Below are positions 29,994-43,730 of a stretch of DNA of 64,000 nt, piece by piece; within the stretch, counting starts at the first letter, position 1; each line of letters opens with the position of its first letter. A program made the translations under genes and the position numbers. This stretch comes from Piromyces finnis (Eukaryota > Neocallimastigomycota > Neocallimastigomycetes > Neocallimastigales > Neocallimastigaceae). Location of the stretch: contig MCFH01000009.1 in the NCBI GenBank assembly GCA_002104945.1, positions 326,501 to 390,500 of the forward strand, written 5' to 3'. The notes beneath the pieces are model-generated. The model did not search any database. It was given only the letters and a program-made list of their open reading frames with translations, and had not been told where the DNA came from.

Positions 29994-31674
29994 TTATTTT
30001 ATGTGAAAATCGGACATGTTTGGAGTAAATTCACTTTTTTTTATTAAGTCGCGTTTTAAATTAAATAGTATTTCCTATTATAAGATTAAAGTTAATTTAG
30101 ATATGTAAGTTAATTGATAATTAAAAATTATATATGTAAAGTAAAGTACTTTGACGTCCTTATTTATGTTTGAATTATTTAATGTTTCATGTGCGAATGT
30201 TAATGATTCTAAGGCTCTATAAAAGGATAAAAAATAATAAATGAAGATAATTGTATATTTAAAAAAATTTAGTACTTTAACGGAATAATGTGATTTATAA
30301 ATGATATAGTGTTATATATTTAAGTACTTTGCATGATATATTATTTCTCCATATAAAAATTCGTCCATGGTATTTCGTAGTATTTTAAGTTTAGATCTGT
30401 TGAAGATTTCAATTGTGTTGGTAATGTTTTCATTTGTTTTATTTGACTAAAATAATTAAAGAAACGTAAGTAAAATAATTTATAGAAAAATAAAGGTAGT
30501 AAAATAAAATAATAAGAGTACACTGTTAATTCTATGATTCAAGTCATATTGTAAATTAGCCTAAAACATTAAAATTTATTTTAAATTATAAAGATTTAAT
30601 ACTCTGTAAAATCTAAATAAAATGTGTATTTTTCTATAAAAAAAAAAAAAAAAAAAAAAAAGATTAATTATTACTATTTTTTTTGAGTTTGTGGGATCTT
30701 TAATAACCGCTTTATTTAATGATGATTGAGATTTTATATCATTTTTAGTTGCTTCTTTGCTTTCTTGAATAATATCCTTTTTTTTTTTAAAAAAAAAAAT
30801 ATTTATATATATATAAATAAATAAATATTATTAAAAATAATTAATAGAAAATTAAAAATTTGTATATAAAAATCAAACCAACCTTTACTACTTTACAATT
30901 ATCCTATTTAATGATAATGGAAGGACAAAATATATGGTATATAAATATTTAAAATTAAGTCATTTTTCTCTATTTCTAATATATAAAAAATCGTATATTA
31001 TCACCAAAACGGATATATTTACCGATGAAAAAAAATCCAAATTTTTACAAATTCGTTGATTAATTCTATCATCTGTTATTTTTGTATAGTATTCAATTAA
31101 AGTTAAAGCATTTGATAATGCTTCTATATATTTTTTACTTGATGATGGAACCTGGGTACTACAATTTTTTAATACTTTAATTAATTTAAATAGTTGTTCT
31201 CTAACCTCTTTTTTATATTATTATTATTAGTAGTGGTAGTATTATCATTATTTTTATTTTTTATTTTCAATTAAAAAAATATATTAATAAAATTTTAATG
31301 AGTAACAAAATAAAAATATATTTATAAAAAATTAATAGTATTATAATTTATTCCATTTTACTTTCTTGCTTTTGAACATAGTTTTTAAATGTTTTTGTTA
31401 AATCATTAAATACCTTTTCTATTTTTTTTTAATAAAAAAGAAAAGACAGGAAGATAGAGAAAGAATATATATTATCATTTAGAAAATATATATCATTGTA
31501 TATTAAACATTTATTATTACTTTAAAAATTTTAACCTGTTTCTGCAACGTTTTTTTGTAAAAATTCAGTTGTTACAGAACTAATATATTTTTTATTTATT
31601 TTCAAAAACAATATAGTTTTAAGATATGTGTTAATTTATAATTTATTTTTTTTATACTAAATAACCTACCTCAT
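29994..31674 (-). CDS. BAR-like coiled-coil protein, possible FAM92/CIBAR homologue
   Basis: Read on the minus strand from a 5-base first exon (ATGAG at 31674-31670) that splices in frame to SSVTTEFLQKNVAET. Further exons carry EKVFNDLTKTFKNYVQKQE, REQLFKLIKVLKNCS, YIEALSNALTLIEYYTKITD and DDRINQRICKNLDFFSS. A middle Lys/Ser-rich exon precedes KLKILRNTMDEFLYGEIIYH, which joins AKALESLTFAHETLNN, and a last exon ends SEFTPNMSDFHIK. The whole is about 240 residues of amphipathic helix. The E-x2-YHAKALE signature, with flanking helices and an early tyrosine-rich helix, matches the third helix of FAM92/CIBAR BAR domains, which bend membrane at the base of cilia. Other BAR proteins share parts of this pattern, so the family call is moderate. 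Exon joins near 30660-30930 are tentative. Confidence 0.5.
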
Positions 31675-32172
31675 CTTTTTATATTAAGGAAAATATTTTT
31701 ATTATAACAAATCTAATAGATAATATAAAATAATGAATAATGTGTTGTTGGTTTTCTATAACATATATTATTTATTTCCTATAATTTTTATGTTATTATT
31801 TCTTCTTTTTTTTTTAAAAATAAAAAGTTATAATGTTTATTTAAATGAAAACCAATTATGTTTGTTATTATTGAGCAGCAATAACTTTAAAACTTAAAAA
31901 ATTAATTAAAATTTTATACACATTATATGATTTTTTTTTACAATTTATTAAGTTTATATATATATAGAAATTTTACAAATAAATTTTATTTTATTTTATT
32001 AGTATTTTAGTACTATGGAAATTAATAAATTCCATAATCTAAAGTAATATTATTTTAATTAATTGGTAGTGTTATCATCTTTTATAGAGAATGCAATGCA
32101 ATTTAATGAATTGCATAAAAATAGAGTTAGAAACTTAATTTATTTATGAAATTATTTTTAAATATTAAATAT
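31675..32172. other. Spacer between FANCL and the BAR-like gene
   Basis: About 0.5 kb of A/T sequence between two minus-strand genes. It should hold the 3' UTR of FANCL and the promoter of the BAR-like gene. A small imperfect inverted repeat surrounds 32090-32120 (AATGCAATGCAATTTAATGAATTGCAT). No gene seen. Confidence 0.5.
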
Positions 32173-32560
32173 CTAAATACTTACTTCTTCACAATAAGGA
32201 CATTTTCCATATAAATAATTGAAACTTTTCTTGGTTGTTGTTAATGATCTCAACCATTCGAAGATACACTATTAAATATAAATAAATGCCTTTAAATAAA
32301 TGATTACTAATTATTATTTATAATTGCTTAAATAAATACCTTATAGTGGTACGGCTGGGAACATTTAACATTCTTACATTGCTTATCCGGTAGGAGTTTT
32401 TCTAATTTATCATCTTTTTCAATAGTAAGATAATGTGAATAGCAAATACCACATGCATCAGATATATCTGACAAAGACATTTTTTCTTTTTGTGGAAATT
32501 CAATATTTAATATCTTTTTCAAATTTTCATATATTGAGATGTTTATATTCCTATATATAT

Positions 32561-32621
<61 letters not shown>

Positions 32622-34242
32622 TAATAATAATAATGATAATAATGCGAATTATATATATATATATTTTTAATATAATTGTTAATATAAAGATAATTTACTA
32701 AATCATTTATATTTTATATATTAAAATACCATTGATGTTGTTTATTAATTAAAATCATAGTCCATTTTTGAACTAAATCGTCGGATCCCATAAATTGATA
32801 TATTGGGAAAGATCGGGGGTTATTTGGGTTAACTTGTATGTTGATTGAGCACTTTTTTTCTATTTAATAATTTATATAATTATTATTACAAATACAAAAT
32901 CTATGCTTATTCATTAATTCTTTAAATTATTATTGAATTATTATTACCTATAATAATTCTTCTATAATTAGAAGATCTTGGTGGATTAAGTGGTTCAATA
33001 ACCCATGTTTTTTTATCTATCTCTTCTAATTGACTCCTATCATTATTATAACACAAGTTTGATTATTATTCTACTGCTTATTTACTGATTATTTAATAAT
33101 CATTAGATTTTATTTTAATTTTATTTACCAAAAATTATTATATTTATCAAAAATCTATTATAATAATAAAAACAAAAATTTTAATATTTAAATATTAATC
33201 ATTAATATTACTGAAAATTAAAAATTATATATAATATAAATTTATTTTATTAAATATTAACATTTTTATAAAAATCCACAATTTTTGATAATTCATTAAT
33301 AAAATATTTATTATCAATTTTTTCAGGTATATCAGCTTTAATTTGAATGACTTCAGTGTTATAATTATATGGAAATATCAGGTCTAACTTGTGATTTCTA
33401 TTATATGAATCACTAATATAATATAAAATAATATATATATTTTAAAAAAAGAAATAAATAAAGAAATAAATATCATTATAACCAAAAAAAAAAAAAAAAA
33501 AAAAAATAAAAAATAAATAATTTTTTTTACTTTATATTTAATGTAAGAGAATGCAAATCAGATTTTAAATTGGAAATTTTATCCCATCCTATTTCATCAA
33601 ATTCTTTAATCATTTTTGATATATATTTTAAAGGATATTTTTTACTAGACAATAAAATTTCTTTTTTTTCCTTTATATTCAAAAAATTATTTTTAAAATA
33701 AAGAATATATTTATATTTATTTATAAAAAAAAAAGGTGAAGAATTTTAAAAAATAAACGAATGATAATTTAAACAATTTTAAATTTTTATTTTACCAATA
33801 AATCTTTTAAATCAATTAAAAATGTATTTAAATCAGAAGAATTTTGCAACATCTTCATTATAACATTTACAAAACACAGTAAATAATATATATAATTTAT
33901 TATGCCAATAAATATTGAAATTAATAAAAAGGAAAAATTAAATTAACGGTATATACTAAAAGATAATAATAATAATAAATTGCAAAAAAAAAAAAAAAAA
34001 TATTTAATAATAATAATAATAATAAAAACGTAACAAGAAACCTGTGATATAATTTTTTTATTGTCTTCTAATAAATTCGATAATTTTTCTGAATATATTG
34101 TTGCTGTTTTTATATTTGATGGGTCATCAAGTTTTATTTCAATTGGATATTCATGTTCTTCATTATTAATAAATAATTGAATAAACCCTACATAATGCTT
34201 TAGAGTATAATCACAAGGACTAATTAAAGGGAAATCTTTCAT
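32173..34242 (-). CDS. FANCL: FANCL E3 ubiquitin ligase (Fanconi anaemia pathway)
   Basis: FANCL monoubiquitinates FANCD2/FANCI at stalled or crosslinked replication forks. The minus-strand exons follow the family order. The N-terminus MKDFPLISPCDYTLKHYVGF belongs to the ELF fold. The DRWD/URD region contains KYPLKYISKMIKEFDEIGWD, WVIEPLNPPRSSNYRRI and NIQVNPNNPRSFPIYQFMG. The C-terminal PHD/RING-like domain starts at DACGICYSHYL and contains QCKNVKCSQPYHYKCIFEWL, RSLTTTKKSFNYLYGKCPYC and EEVSI at the stop. The Cys/His ligands and the Trp of the E2-binding face (FEWLRSL) are present, so the ligase should be active. The last exon could be spliced after GAA at a GTAAGT, but reading on to the stop gives the usual family length. 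Confidence 0.93.
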
Positions 34243-34625
34243 ATTTAATAATTAATAATTTATTACTACTATTTATTTATTTTATATTTTAATTTTAACA
34301 CATTTTAATATGAAGATGAAGGCTCAATATCAACTCTTTTTTTTTAAAAATAAAAATATTATTTAATTAATATATTTTAAAATTTTAAAATATAGAAAAT
34401 TTTAATTTAGAAGTTTGAAAAATATGTTAAAATCAATAATAATAATATATTATTGGATAAACAATAAATAACCAATCACCAATTAAGTTTTTATATTTTA
34501 AAATAATACAAACAAATTTTTTAAAAAAAAAAATAATAATAAAAAATTAAATTATTATTAAATATCAAAAAACAATAATATTATACTTTTTTTTTTTTTT
34601 TTTTAGATATTAATAATAGTTAAAA
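34243..34625. promoter_or_regulatory. Divergent promoter between FANCL and ERB1
   Basis: About 380 bases separate the two starts, so both promoters must fit here or overlap the genes. The sequence is A/T-only with a poly-T block at 34587-34604. I see no defined element. Confidence 0.5.
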
Positions 34626-37356
34626 ATGAAAAGAAAAGCAGACCAAATCAGTAAAAAAGTTGAAAAAGAAGAAAAGGAAGAAAATAAATACGATAGTGAA
34701 GAAGAAGATAAAGCTTTAGAAAATATTAATATTGAAGAAAGTGATAGTGAAGAGGAAGAAGACAACGAAAATGATAATGAAAGTGAAAGTGAAAATGATA
34801 ATGAATATGAAATAGTTCAAATTAAAAAAGATGAAGAAAATGTAATTTTAAAATATATTTAAAAAATTTAATTTACATACTCATAATTTTTCTAAATTAT
34901 AATTTTTTTTTAATTCCGGATTTTAAATTTTATTTTTCTATTCTCAACAAATTATATTATTACAATATATATATATATCAATGTTTAATTTATTTAATAA
35001 TAATAAAGAATGATGAAGAAAATGAAGACGATAATGAAGATGGAGATGATGATGAAGAAAATGAAGATGATGAAGAAAATATTGAAGGTTTATCAGATGA
35101 CGAAAGTGAAGAAGAATTAGATGAAAATTACGTTTCTTCCTCCGATGAAGAAACCGATAATACTTTAAATAATAATTCAAATGAAGAAGAAACATTTGTT
35201 ACAGCAGATGGAAGAATTATGACAAACCCAACTATACCAGGTGTATTACCAAGAGAAGTTCATCCTGAAATTAACCCTATTTATGATAGTGATACTTCTG
35301 ATGAAGTAAGAAAACTGATAAAAACGATAATAATTTAAAGTTTAAAAATTCAAAATTCAAAATTAAATTTGAAATCACATTTCAATTAATAAATTGATAT
35401 AATTAATTTTTTTTTCAATTTTACTCTTTATCAAAACTTTAAATTAAAAAGGAAACCGAAAATACAATTGGTAATGTACCATTAGAATGGTATGATGATT
35501 TCCCACATATTGGTTATGATATTAATGGTAAGAAGATTATGAGACCAGCTAAGGGTGATGAATTAGATAAGTTCTTAGCTAAGATGGAAGATCCAGATGA
35601 TTGGTATGATAATTATGATACTTTTTATATTTCAATATTTTATGTAAAGGAATTCGATATTTATACTATTTATCTCTATGATATTATAATATTTTTATAT
35701 AATAATGCAAAAACTATAACAGGAAAACTGTTGAAGATGAAAAAACAGGAAAGAAAATTGTATTATCAAAGCAAGAACTCGATATGATTAGAAAAATTCA
35801 AGGTGGAGATTATGCTGATGGTTATGATCCATATGAAGTAATTATAATGACGCAAACAACAGATAAAATATAATTCCATTAAATTTAAATCCAAAAATTC
35901 AAATTTTAATCAATATAACTTTATATATAAATAAATATAATTTACATTTTAAATAATCACATTAAATAGCCATACGTCGATTGGTACACTAGCGATGTCA
36001 TGGTAACACCAATTAGTGCAGCTCCAGAACCAAAGAGTAGATTCATTCCATCAAAATGGGAAGCTAAGAGAGTATGCAACATGATTCTATTATGCCTATT
36101 AAAATAATATTATCTAGTTAAAAAAAATACCTTTAACTAATTTGTTAAAAACTCAAAATATAAAATTCACCTAAAATAATAATAAATAGATTATGAAAAT
36201 TGTACGTGCTATTAGAAAAGGATGGATTGTTCCAGGTAAGAAGAAGGAAGAAAAGCCAAGATTCTATGCATTATGGGATAATAATGATGAAGTTGAAGAA
36301 CGTCCAAATCATATTCCAGCCCCAAAACTTCCATTACCAGAAAATGATATGTCATATAATCCACCAGCTGAATATCTTCCAACAGAAGAAGAAATTGAAG
36401 AATGGAAGAAACTTGATCCAGAAGATAGACCAAAGAATTACCTTCCAAAGAAATATTCTTCACTTAGAGCAGTACCAGCATATGATAAATTTATTCAAGA
36501 AAGATTTGAAAGATGTCTTGATTTATATCTTTGCCCAAGAGTTAGAAAGAACAAAGTAAGTCATGATTTACTTTATAAATATGATAAATAAATAAATGAA
36601 ATATAATTGAAAAGGAAATTAATATATGAATAAAAAATTATTTTTCTAATTTTAAATAATCTATCATGAATAAAATTAAATAATATTAGTTCCAAATTGA
36701 TCCTGAATCACTTATTCCAAAATTACCAGATCCAAAGGATCTTCAACCATTCCCATCTTCACTTGCTATTACTTATAAGGGTCATACTGGAAGAGTTAGA
36801 TCCATTTCAGTTGATCCAACTGGCCAATGGCTTGCTTCAGGTAAATTAATAGTTAATATTTATTAGAAAAAAATATAAAGAATTAAATATATAACCATTA
36901 ATATAATAATATTGTCAAAAAAAAAATTTTTTTTTTATAATATAAATATAATTCAACAGGTTCTGAAGACAAAACTCTTAGAGTATGGGAAGTTGTTACT
37001 GGACGTTGCTTACGTATTTGGAAGATGGAAGAACCAATTACTAATGTTTCATGGAATCCAAATAAGATGTTCTCAATTATATCAGTTGTCTGGTAAATAA
37101 AATCGGTTTATTTGAACTAAAAAATTTAAATATAAATTTTAAAGACCTCCTTTATTAAAATCATACATTTATATTTTTACATAAATTTAATAACAATATA
37201 ATTTTTACAACAACAACAATAATAATTACAACTAATAAATAATAATATAAAAAAAAAGTGGTGATATTGTAAAATTAATTAATCCATTAATTGCATCTTC
37301 TGAAGTTCAACATAATACAGATGAATTCTTAAAGCCACATTCCGAAATTGAAAGTA

Positions 37357-37387
<31 letters not shown>

Positions 37388-38885
37388 GAATCATTTAATC
37401 AATCACCGAAAATTTGAACAAGGAAAAATTAGTATAAAATATTTAATTTAATTATTATTATTTTTTAATTTATATTTTAACAGAAAGTAAACATGTTGAA
37501 TGGGTTAACCCATCTACACCTGAATTTAATAATGGTATAAGACAAGTTATTAAATTTGAAAAGGTAAATCTATTATTTCAAATTTATAAAAAAAATCTTG
37601 AAGCATCAATTATTTAATGTATATATATTATTTACTTTAAAAATAATAGAATGTTACTTATCTTACATGGCATAGAAGAGGTGACTACTTTGCTACTGTA
37701 TCTCCAGATGGTAATAAAAATAAAAAAAAGAAAAAAAAAGAAGTTTTTAAAGAAAAATAAAAAATAATATATTTTTGAAAATTTCAACATAATAATAATA
37801 ATTTTTAAAAAAAAAAAATCTTTTTCTTTCTATTAATTAGCTGCCAGCTCAGCTGTATTAGTTCATCAAATTACCAAACGTCAAACACAAAGTCCATTCA
37901 AAAAATCAAAGGGTTTAGTACAAAGAGTTCAATTCCATCCATCGAAACCATTCTTATTTGTTGCTGTATGTATAAAAATATCTCTTTTGAATGATATAAC
38001 ATATATAGTATACATTTATTATAAATACAATTTTTCTTTTTATTAATAATAACAAAAAAAAAAAACATCAAAACAATAAATTCCTTCTATTTTTATAAAA
38101 TGTAGACTCAAAACTATGTTAGAATTTACAACTTGGTTAAGCAAGAACTTATAAAGAAATTACAATCTGGTGTTAAATGGATTTCTAGTATGGATATTCA
38201 CCCAGGAGGTAAATAGAACCTATTATTGATCCCTTAAAAAATAGATTTTATAATTATATTAGAGATAAAAAAAAAAAGGATTTTTTTTTAATATTAAATT
38301 ATCTCTATTTGTTTTAAGAAAAATAAAACTAATTATAGTATTAACCTGTCTAACCTTTAATAATATACCTAATCCTTCTTTTTTACATATATATAACTTT
38401 TTCATAAAAAAAAAAAAGGTGACAATTTAATTATTGGTAGTTATGACAAGCGTTTATGTTGGTTTGATTTAGATCTTTCTGTTAAACCATACAAAACATT
38501 AAGATACCATAAATATGCTATTCGTAATGTTTGTTACCACAAAAAGTATCCATTATTTGCCTCATGTAGTGATGATGGAAATATTAATATTTTCCATGGT
38601 ATGGTTTATAATGATATGTTACAAAATCCATTAATTGTTCCAGTTAAAATTATTAAGGCTCATGAAGTTACAGAAAATTTGGGTAAGAATTCATTCACCC
38701 TTTTTTTTTATATATATAGAATAGAATTAAAAATAATGTATAAAGAAAAAAATAAATATTTAGTGATTAATAATTTCATTATTTTATAATTAACAAAACT
38801 AGGTGTCTTAAACTGTGAATTCCATCCAATCCAACCATGGATATTTACTTGTGGTGCTGATACCAATATCAAATTATTCTCTTAA
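34626..38885 (+). CDS. ERB1: Ribosome biogenesis protein ERB1/BOP1
   Basis: ERB1/BOP1, in the PeBoW complex with NOP7/PES1 and YTM1/WDR12, is needed for 27S pre-rRNA processing and 60S assembly in the nucleolus. An acidic N-terminal region (Glu/Asp/Asn-rich, exons to about 35306) precedes the BOP1NT domain: [40 protein letters not shown] (joined across an intron at about 35610-35721), [58 protein letters not shown] and [19 protein letters not shown] seven-bladed WD40 domain follows, from [20 protein letters not shown] to [10 protein letters not shown] at the stop. The gene has about 13 exons and is full length. Confidence 0.97.
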
Positions 38886-39683
38886 TTTAAAAAAAAAAAA
38901 GTAGTCTATAGAGTATCATTATTAAATTATTTATATAACACCATCACATTTTTTTTTATTATTATTCTTTATTCTATTTAATTTTTTTTTTTTAACTATG
39001 CACATTTTCTTTATGTATTGTCGAGAAAAAGAAAAAAAAAATTAAAAAAATATATATATAAAAATATTAATAATTAGAAGAAGAACAACATTTTTATTTA
39101 ATATAATAGTATTATTTATTTTTTTTTTCTTTTTTTTAAAAAGAATTTTTTTAAAAACTTTATAAATAAAGTTTAAAAAATATATATTATAAAAAAAAAA
39201 AAAAAAAAAATTAAAAGCCAATATCTTTATTTGAAAAGTGGATATACAAATTAGTCAAGGTGTAACTCTTTACGCAACTCATTATTTTTATAAAAACAAA
39301 ACAAAAAAAAACTTTTTTTTTATAGAATAAAATTAGTAAATAAAACGAAAAAAAAAAAAAAAAAAAAAACTTTAAGGATTTATATTATGGGGAAGAAGAT
39401 TATTTTAATGGTGGTGAAGGTTCTATGCATTAAAAAAAAAAAAAAGAAATTCTTTTTTTTATATATAGATTTCAAATATATTTTTTTTAAAATATAATTT
39501 TTATCAAGAATACATTATTCAAATTTTTTTTTTTTTTTATTTATTATATTTTCAAAGTATCACATGATTTTAAAGTTGTTTTTTCTTTTTTTTTTTTAAA
39601 AAAAAAATAAAGATAAAATTTTTTTTTAATTTTTTAATTTTTTAATAATAATTATTTTATAAATATATTAAAAAAAAAAAAAG
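38886..39683. other. Spacer, about 0.8 kb
   Basis: Homopolymer-rich A/T sequence between ERB1 and the cytidine deaminase gene, with many poly-A and poly-T runs of 10-21 bases. It should hold the ERB1 3' UTR and the deaminase promoter. No gene seen. Confidence 0.55.
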
Positions 39684-40511
39684 ATGGAATTAACCGAAGA
39701 ATTAACTAAAACATTAATAAAAGAATCTCAAAAAGGTAATAATGAAAAAAAAAAAATATATTAAAAAATATACAGTTTTTAATTAAAAAAAAAAAAAAAG
39801 AGTCAAACTCTAAAAAAGTATATATAAATGAAATGGATTTCCCATCTAAAATTATAATTTCTTGAAATTTTTTTTTTTATTTTATTTTTCTTCACCCGTT
39901 ATTTTGTATATCTTTTATTCCTAAAAAAGCAAAAAGTTTTTCTTATTCCCCATATAGTAATTTTGCTGTTGGTGCTGCTCTTTTAACTAAAGTAATTAAT
40001 TTTCTTTTTAATACCCTAAAATTAGAAATTTGAAATTTCATTTATTCATTTTAAAAAATAAATATATATATAATATTTCTTTTTTTTTTTTTTTATTTTA
40101 TTTTATATTATAAACATTTTAAAAATATAAATTGTAAAAAAAAAAAGAGTGGAAAAATTTATACAGGTGAGTTATATCAAGAATGATTAATACAAAAAAA
40201 ATATAAAATCTATAAATTTCTTGAAGAAAAAAAAAAAAAATCATTTCTAATCATTTCATTAACTATTTTTTTTAAAAAAAAAAAAGGTTGTAATGTAGAA
40301 AATGCTTCCTATGGTAAATAGATAAAAGAAGAAAAAAAAGAATAAAAAGAATATAAAAAACCTTCCATTTTTATAAATTATACTGAAATATTAAAATATA
40401 TATATAATTTTAAATTGATACTATTTAAAAAAAAAAAAAGGTGGTGCTATCTGTGCTGAAAGAACAGCATGTGTTAAAGCTGTGGTAAATAAAATTTTAA
40501 TATTGAGGAGA

Positions 40512-40551
<40 letters not shown>

Positions 40552-41005
40552 TTGAATTCATATTTTTAAAACTTATTTTTAAAAAACTTTTTTTTTTTAA
40601 ATATATATATATTCATGGTGGTTATCAATTCTTTATTTAAATCTTTTATATTATAGAGTGAAGGTGAAAAAGAATTTGAAGCTATTGCTATTAGTTCGTA
40701 AGTTTATCCTCCTAATTAATTATTATTATTATTATTTCTTTAAACTTTCTTTTTATCAATTATATAATTAATTTAAACTTTTTTTTTTTTTCTTCTTTCT
40801 TTTTTATCCTTTTAAATACATTCTTTTTTAAACTTTTAGAAATTCTAAAGATTATATTCCACCTTGTGGTTTTTGTAGACAATTTTTAGTAGAATTTGGT
40901 ACTAAATTAAAGGTAATTTCCACCAAGAAAAATGGAGAATATAAGATTAATGTTCTTGAAGAATTATTACCAGATAGTTTTGGACCACATTCTTTAAATA
41001 TTTAA
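39684..41005 (+). CDS. CDD1: Cytidine deaminase
   Basis: Hydrolytic deamination of cytidine and deoxycytidine to uridines in pyrimidine salvage. About seven small exons are split by introns rich in poly-A and poly-T. The start MELTEELTKTLIKESQK is followed by SFSYSPYSNFAVGAALLTK, then SGKIYTGCNVENASYGGAIC and AERTACVKAV. This contains the catalytic zinc motif (Cys/Ala-Glu) with the proton-shuttling Glu. The second zinc motif is PPCGFCRQFLVEFGT. The protein ends in LLPDSFGPHSLNI. About 140 residues, the normal size of the homotetrameric enzyme. All three zinc-binding cysteines and the catalytic Glu are present. Confidence 0.97.
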
Positions 41006-41015
41006 AGAAAAAATT

Positions 41016-41047
<32 letters not shown>

Positions 41048-41526
41048 CTAATCGTATACAAAACTATTTTTTCCATAAAAAAAAATACATTTATAAAATA
41101 TAAAAATAAAAATTGAATAAATAAATATATATATATATATTTAATGAGTGTTTATGCAAAATATAAAAGTGAATGTGTTTTAATCTATATATAAACCTCT
41201 TTTTTTCAAGTCTTTTTTTTTAAAGTAATTCATTTATAAAAAAAAAAAAAAAAACTTTTTACTAAACATAAAAATAATAATAATAATTGATATATAAAAA
41301 TTTCTTTATTTTTTTAAAAAAAAGTTTTTTATTTTATTTACTTTAAGGATATATATATAATATAGTTTCTATAAATTTATGGAACATATTTTAATGCTTT
41401 ATGAACTACTTTTTTTTTTTTTTTTTTATAATTTGTAATAAATATTTGTGTATAAAAAAATTATTTTATTTTTCTTTCTTTTACTATATATAAAAATTTA
41501 AAAATTTGATTAATTTTTCATTAAAC
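41006..41526. other. Convergent spacer
   Basis: A/T-only sequence with poly-A and poly-T blocks and an AT run at 41127-41140, between the 3' ends of the deaminase and ERV46 genes. Nothing else seen. Confidence 0.55.
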
Positions 41527-43730
41527 TTAACTAGCTTTTCCTAATTCAATCTTCTTCTTTAATTTCTTTTCAGCAGTGTAAATAAATGAATCAATTATAC
41601 CAGCAACAGTAAATACACCACCAACAATAGCACAAACACCAGTTAAGAAACTAGTAAATGATTTTCTAGTTTCAGTATAAGTAACTAACATTGGGGAAAT
41701 TTCATAGTTAAAGAATACACCTTTTTTTTTTTTTTTTTTTGAAAATAAAAAGTAAAAATATAAGAATGAGTCACAATTATTCATCATTAAATATATAATA
41801 ATTTGTATATACCTGGTAAACCATAAACTCCTGAACCAATAGAAAAGTCTTGGTCGTGTTCAGTAACAGAATATTGATTACTTGGTTCTTCAGTACCATC
41901 TAAGTAAACAGTGTTGGTACTAACAATCTTGAGGAAATATTGGAATTGATATCTTGCTATTGACCATTTTTTTTAAAAAAAATAAATAAATATATTTATA
42001 AAAGGTATTAAAAAAGATTTCACTTTTTTTTTTTACAAACAAAAATAAAAAAAAAAAAAGATATAATATTAAATTTTAAAGAAAGGGGAGGGGAAAAAAA
42101 AACATACAAATTGAAGTTTCTTTTTGAGTGTCATCAAGTGGGTTAAATATTCTTTCTTGTGGCTTTCCAAATGAAATGCTGTGAATAATGTGACTGAAAT
42201 CAAAATCGGTAGATTTGTAGAATTGTTGGAGATCGTGAACATGCATACCATTTTGTTGGAAACTCTTACCTGGACTAGAGATATAAATTATTTAAAGATA
42301 ATAATATTAATAGGATTAATCAAAATATTGAACAAAATATTTTAATTCTAATAATATCAATATACAATAATATAATTGTTTATATAAATAACGTACGCAA
42401 AGTGGAAATTTCCGGCAACCTTGTTGACCTTGACAAAACCATGAACATTACATCCTTCGTTCTTTTGTTCTTCAACCTTATCACCATAACCTTCTCTTAC
42501 ACACTATACAATTAATTATATATTTAATAAGTTTTTTTCCTTTTTTTTTAAAAAAAATATTATATTGTTTATATTATATAAATATAAACAATAGTGCATA
42601 TATATATTAAATTAATTTCATCTATTTATGGTGGAATATTTACTTGTTCAACTTTTCCTGGATTATTGAATGACCAACCCTTAGCAGCATAAGCTTCTTT
42701 AACTTCATCACAAGTATTACAACAACCTCTACGAGCACCATAACAAGAACCACAGTAATTTGGTGGTAATTCAGCATCTTGATCACCTTCAATTTCAGAT
42801 TCACCGACGACTATTGTAATAAAAAAAAAAATTAGAATTATATACTTTTTTTAAAATTAAAAAGCAAATAAAGGATTTTTTAAAATAGTTACAAGAAGCT
42901 TCAGATTCAATGACATTTCCATTTGGATCTAATCTAGTCTTGTAAACATCATGTTCAATATCATTTTGCTTTTAAACCATTCATTAATATAAATATTTTT
43001 GGAGATTAAAATAGGAGGAAATAACATTATATTAGTATTAATAAAGGTTTGAAAAATAGATATAAAAATTTGATTATAATGATACTCACTTGTTCTCCAG
43101 AAACATCCATAACATCAACACTTAATACTATTTTTTTTATTATAAAAATTTTTCATATAAAAAAATATATATATTAGTTTTCTTTTTCCAATATCATTAT
43201 ATATATATATTTTTTTTATTCTACAAAAATAGTATAATTCTTTAGTATTTAAAACTTTTTATTCAAAATGACATACAATAACATGGCATATGTGGGAAAG
43301 TAATATTCATGAAAATTGACATTCTTTCTTTTCTAGATTTATCGACAGTTAATATTGGTTCAGTATGAACTTTTCTATAATCCAAAAATTCACTTATAAA
43401 TAAGAAAATAATAATGATAGAACTGATAATGGTGACTAAAATAATTGTAATAAAGAATTTTTCAAATATATTTATTTTTATTATATTATTATATATATAG
43501 TATATATATTGGTAGGATATAAAAAAAAAAAGTTAGTAAAGAATAAATTACTTTTTTAAAGTAAACACAACTTATATATAAAATATACTAATTATATATA
43601 TATGCTATATGTGCTATTTTTATTTTTACATACCAGCACCCCCTGCAAAGGTTTTAACCTTGAAGTCATCAAGAGGTTTGGCATAGGCATCAAACCTTTT
43701 AAAACCATTTGAAAGTTTACGTTGGAACAT
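41527..43730 (-). CDS. ERV46: ERV46/ERGIC3 COPII cargo receptor
   Basis: ERV46 with ERV41 cycles between ER and Golgi and retrieves escaped ER proteins. The minus-strand exons begin MFQRKLSNGFKRFDAYAKPL, then DDFKVKTFAGGAG, then the first membrane helix (VTIISSIIIIFLFISEFLDY). The lumenal part has NITFPHMPCYLLSVDVMDVS, the Cys cluster NYCGSCYGARRGCCNTCDEV typical of ERV46 (absent from ERV41), and GCNVHGFVKVNKVAGNFHFA. It continues FDFSHIIHSISFG and FFNYEISPMLVTYTETRKSF. The second helix (TGVCAIVGGVFTVAGIIDSF) lies near the C-terminus, which ends in a short Lys-rich cytosolic tail (KKLKKKIELGKAS). About eight exons. The family is complete and well conserved here. Confidence 0.95.

Noticed and set aside
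32435-32701. Plus-strand frame with poly-Ile
   Set aside because: Antisense of FANCL exons plus an AAT repeat in a FANCL intron.
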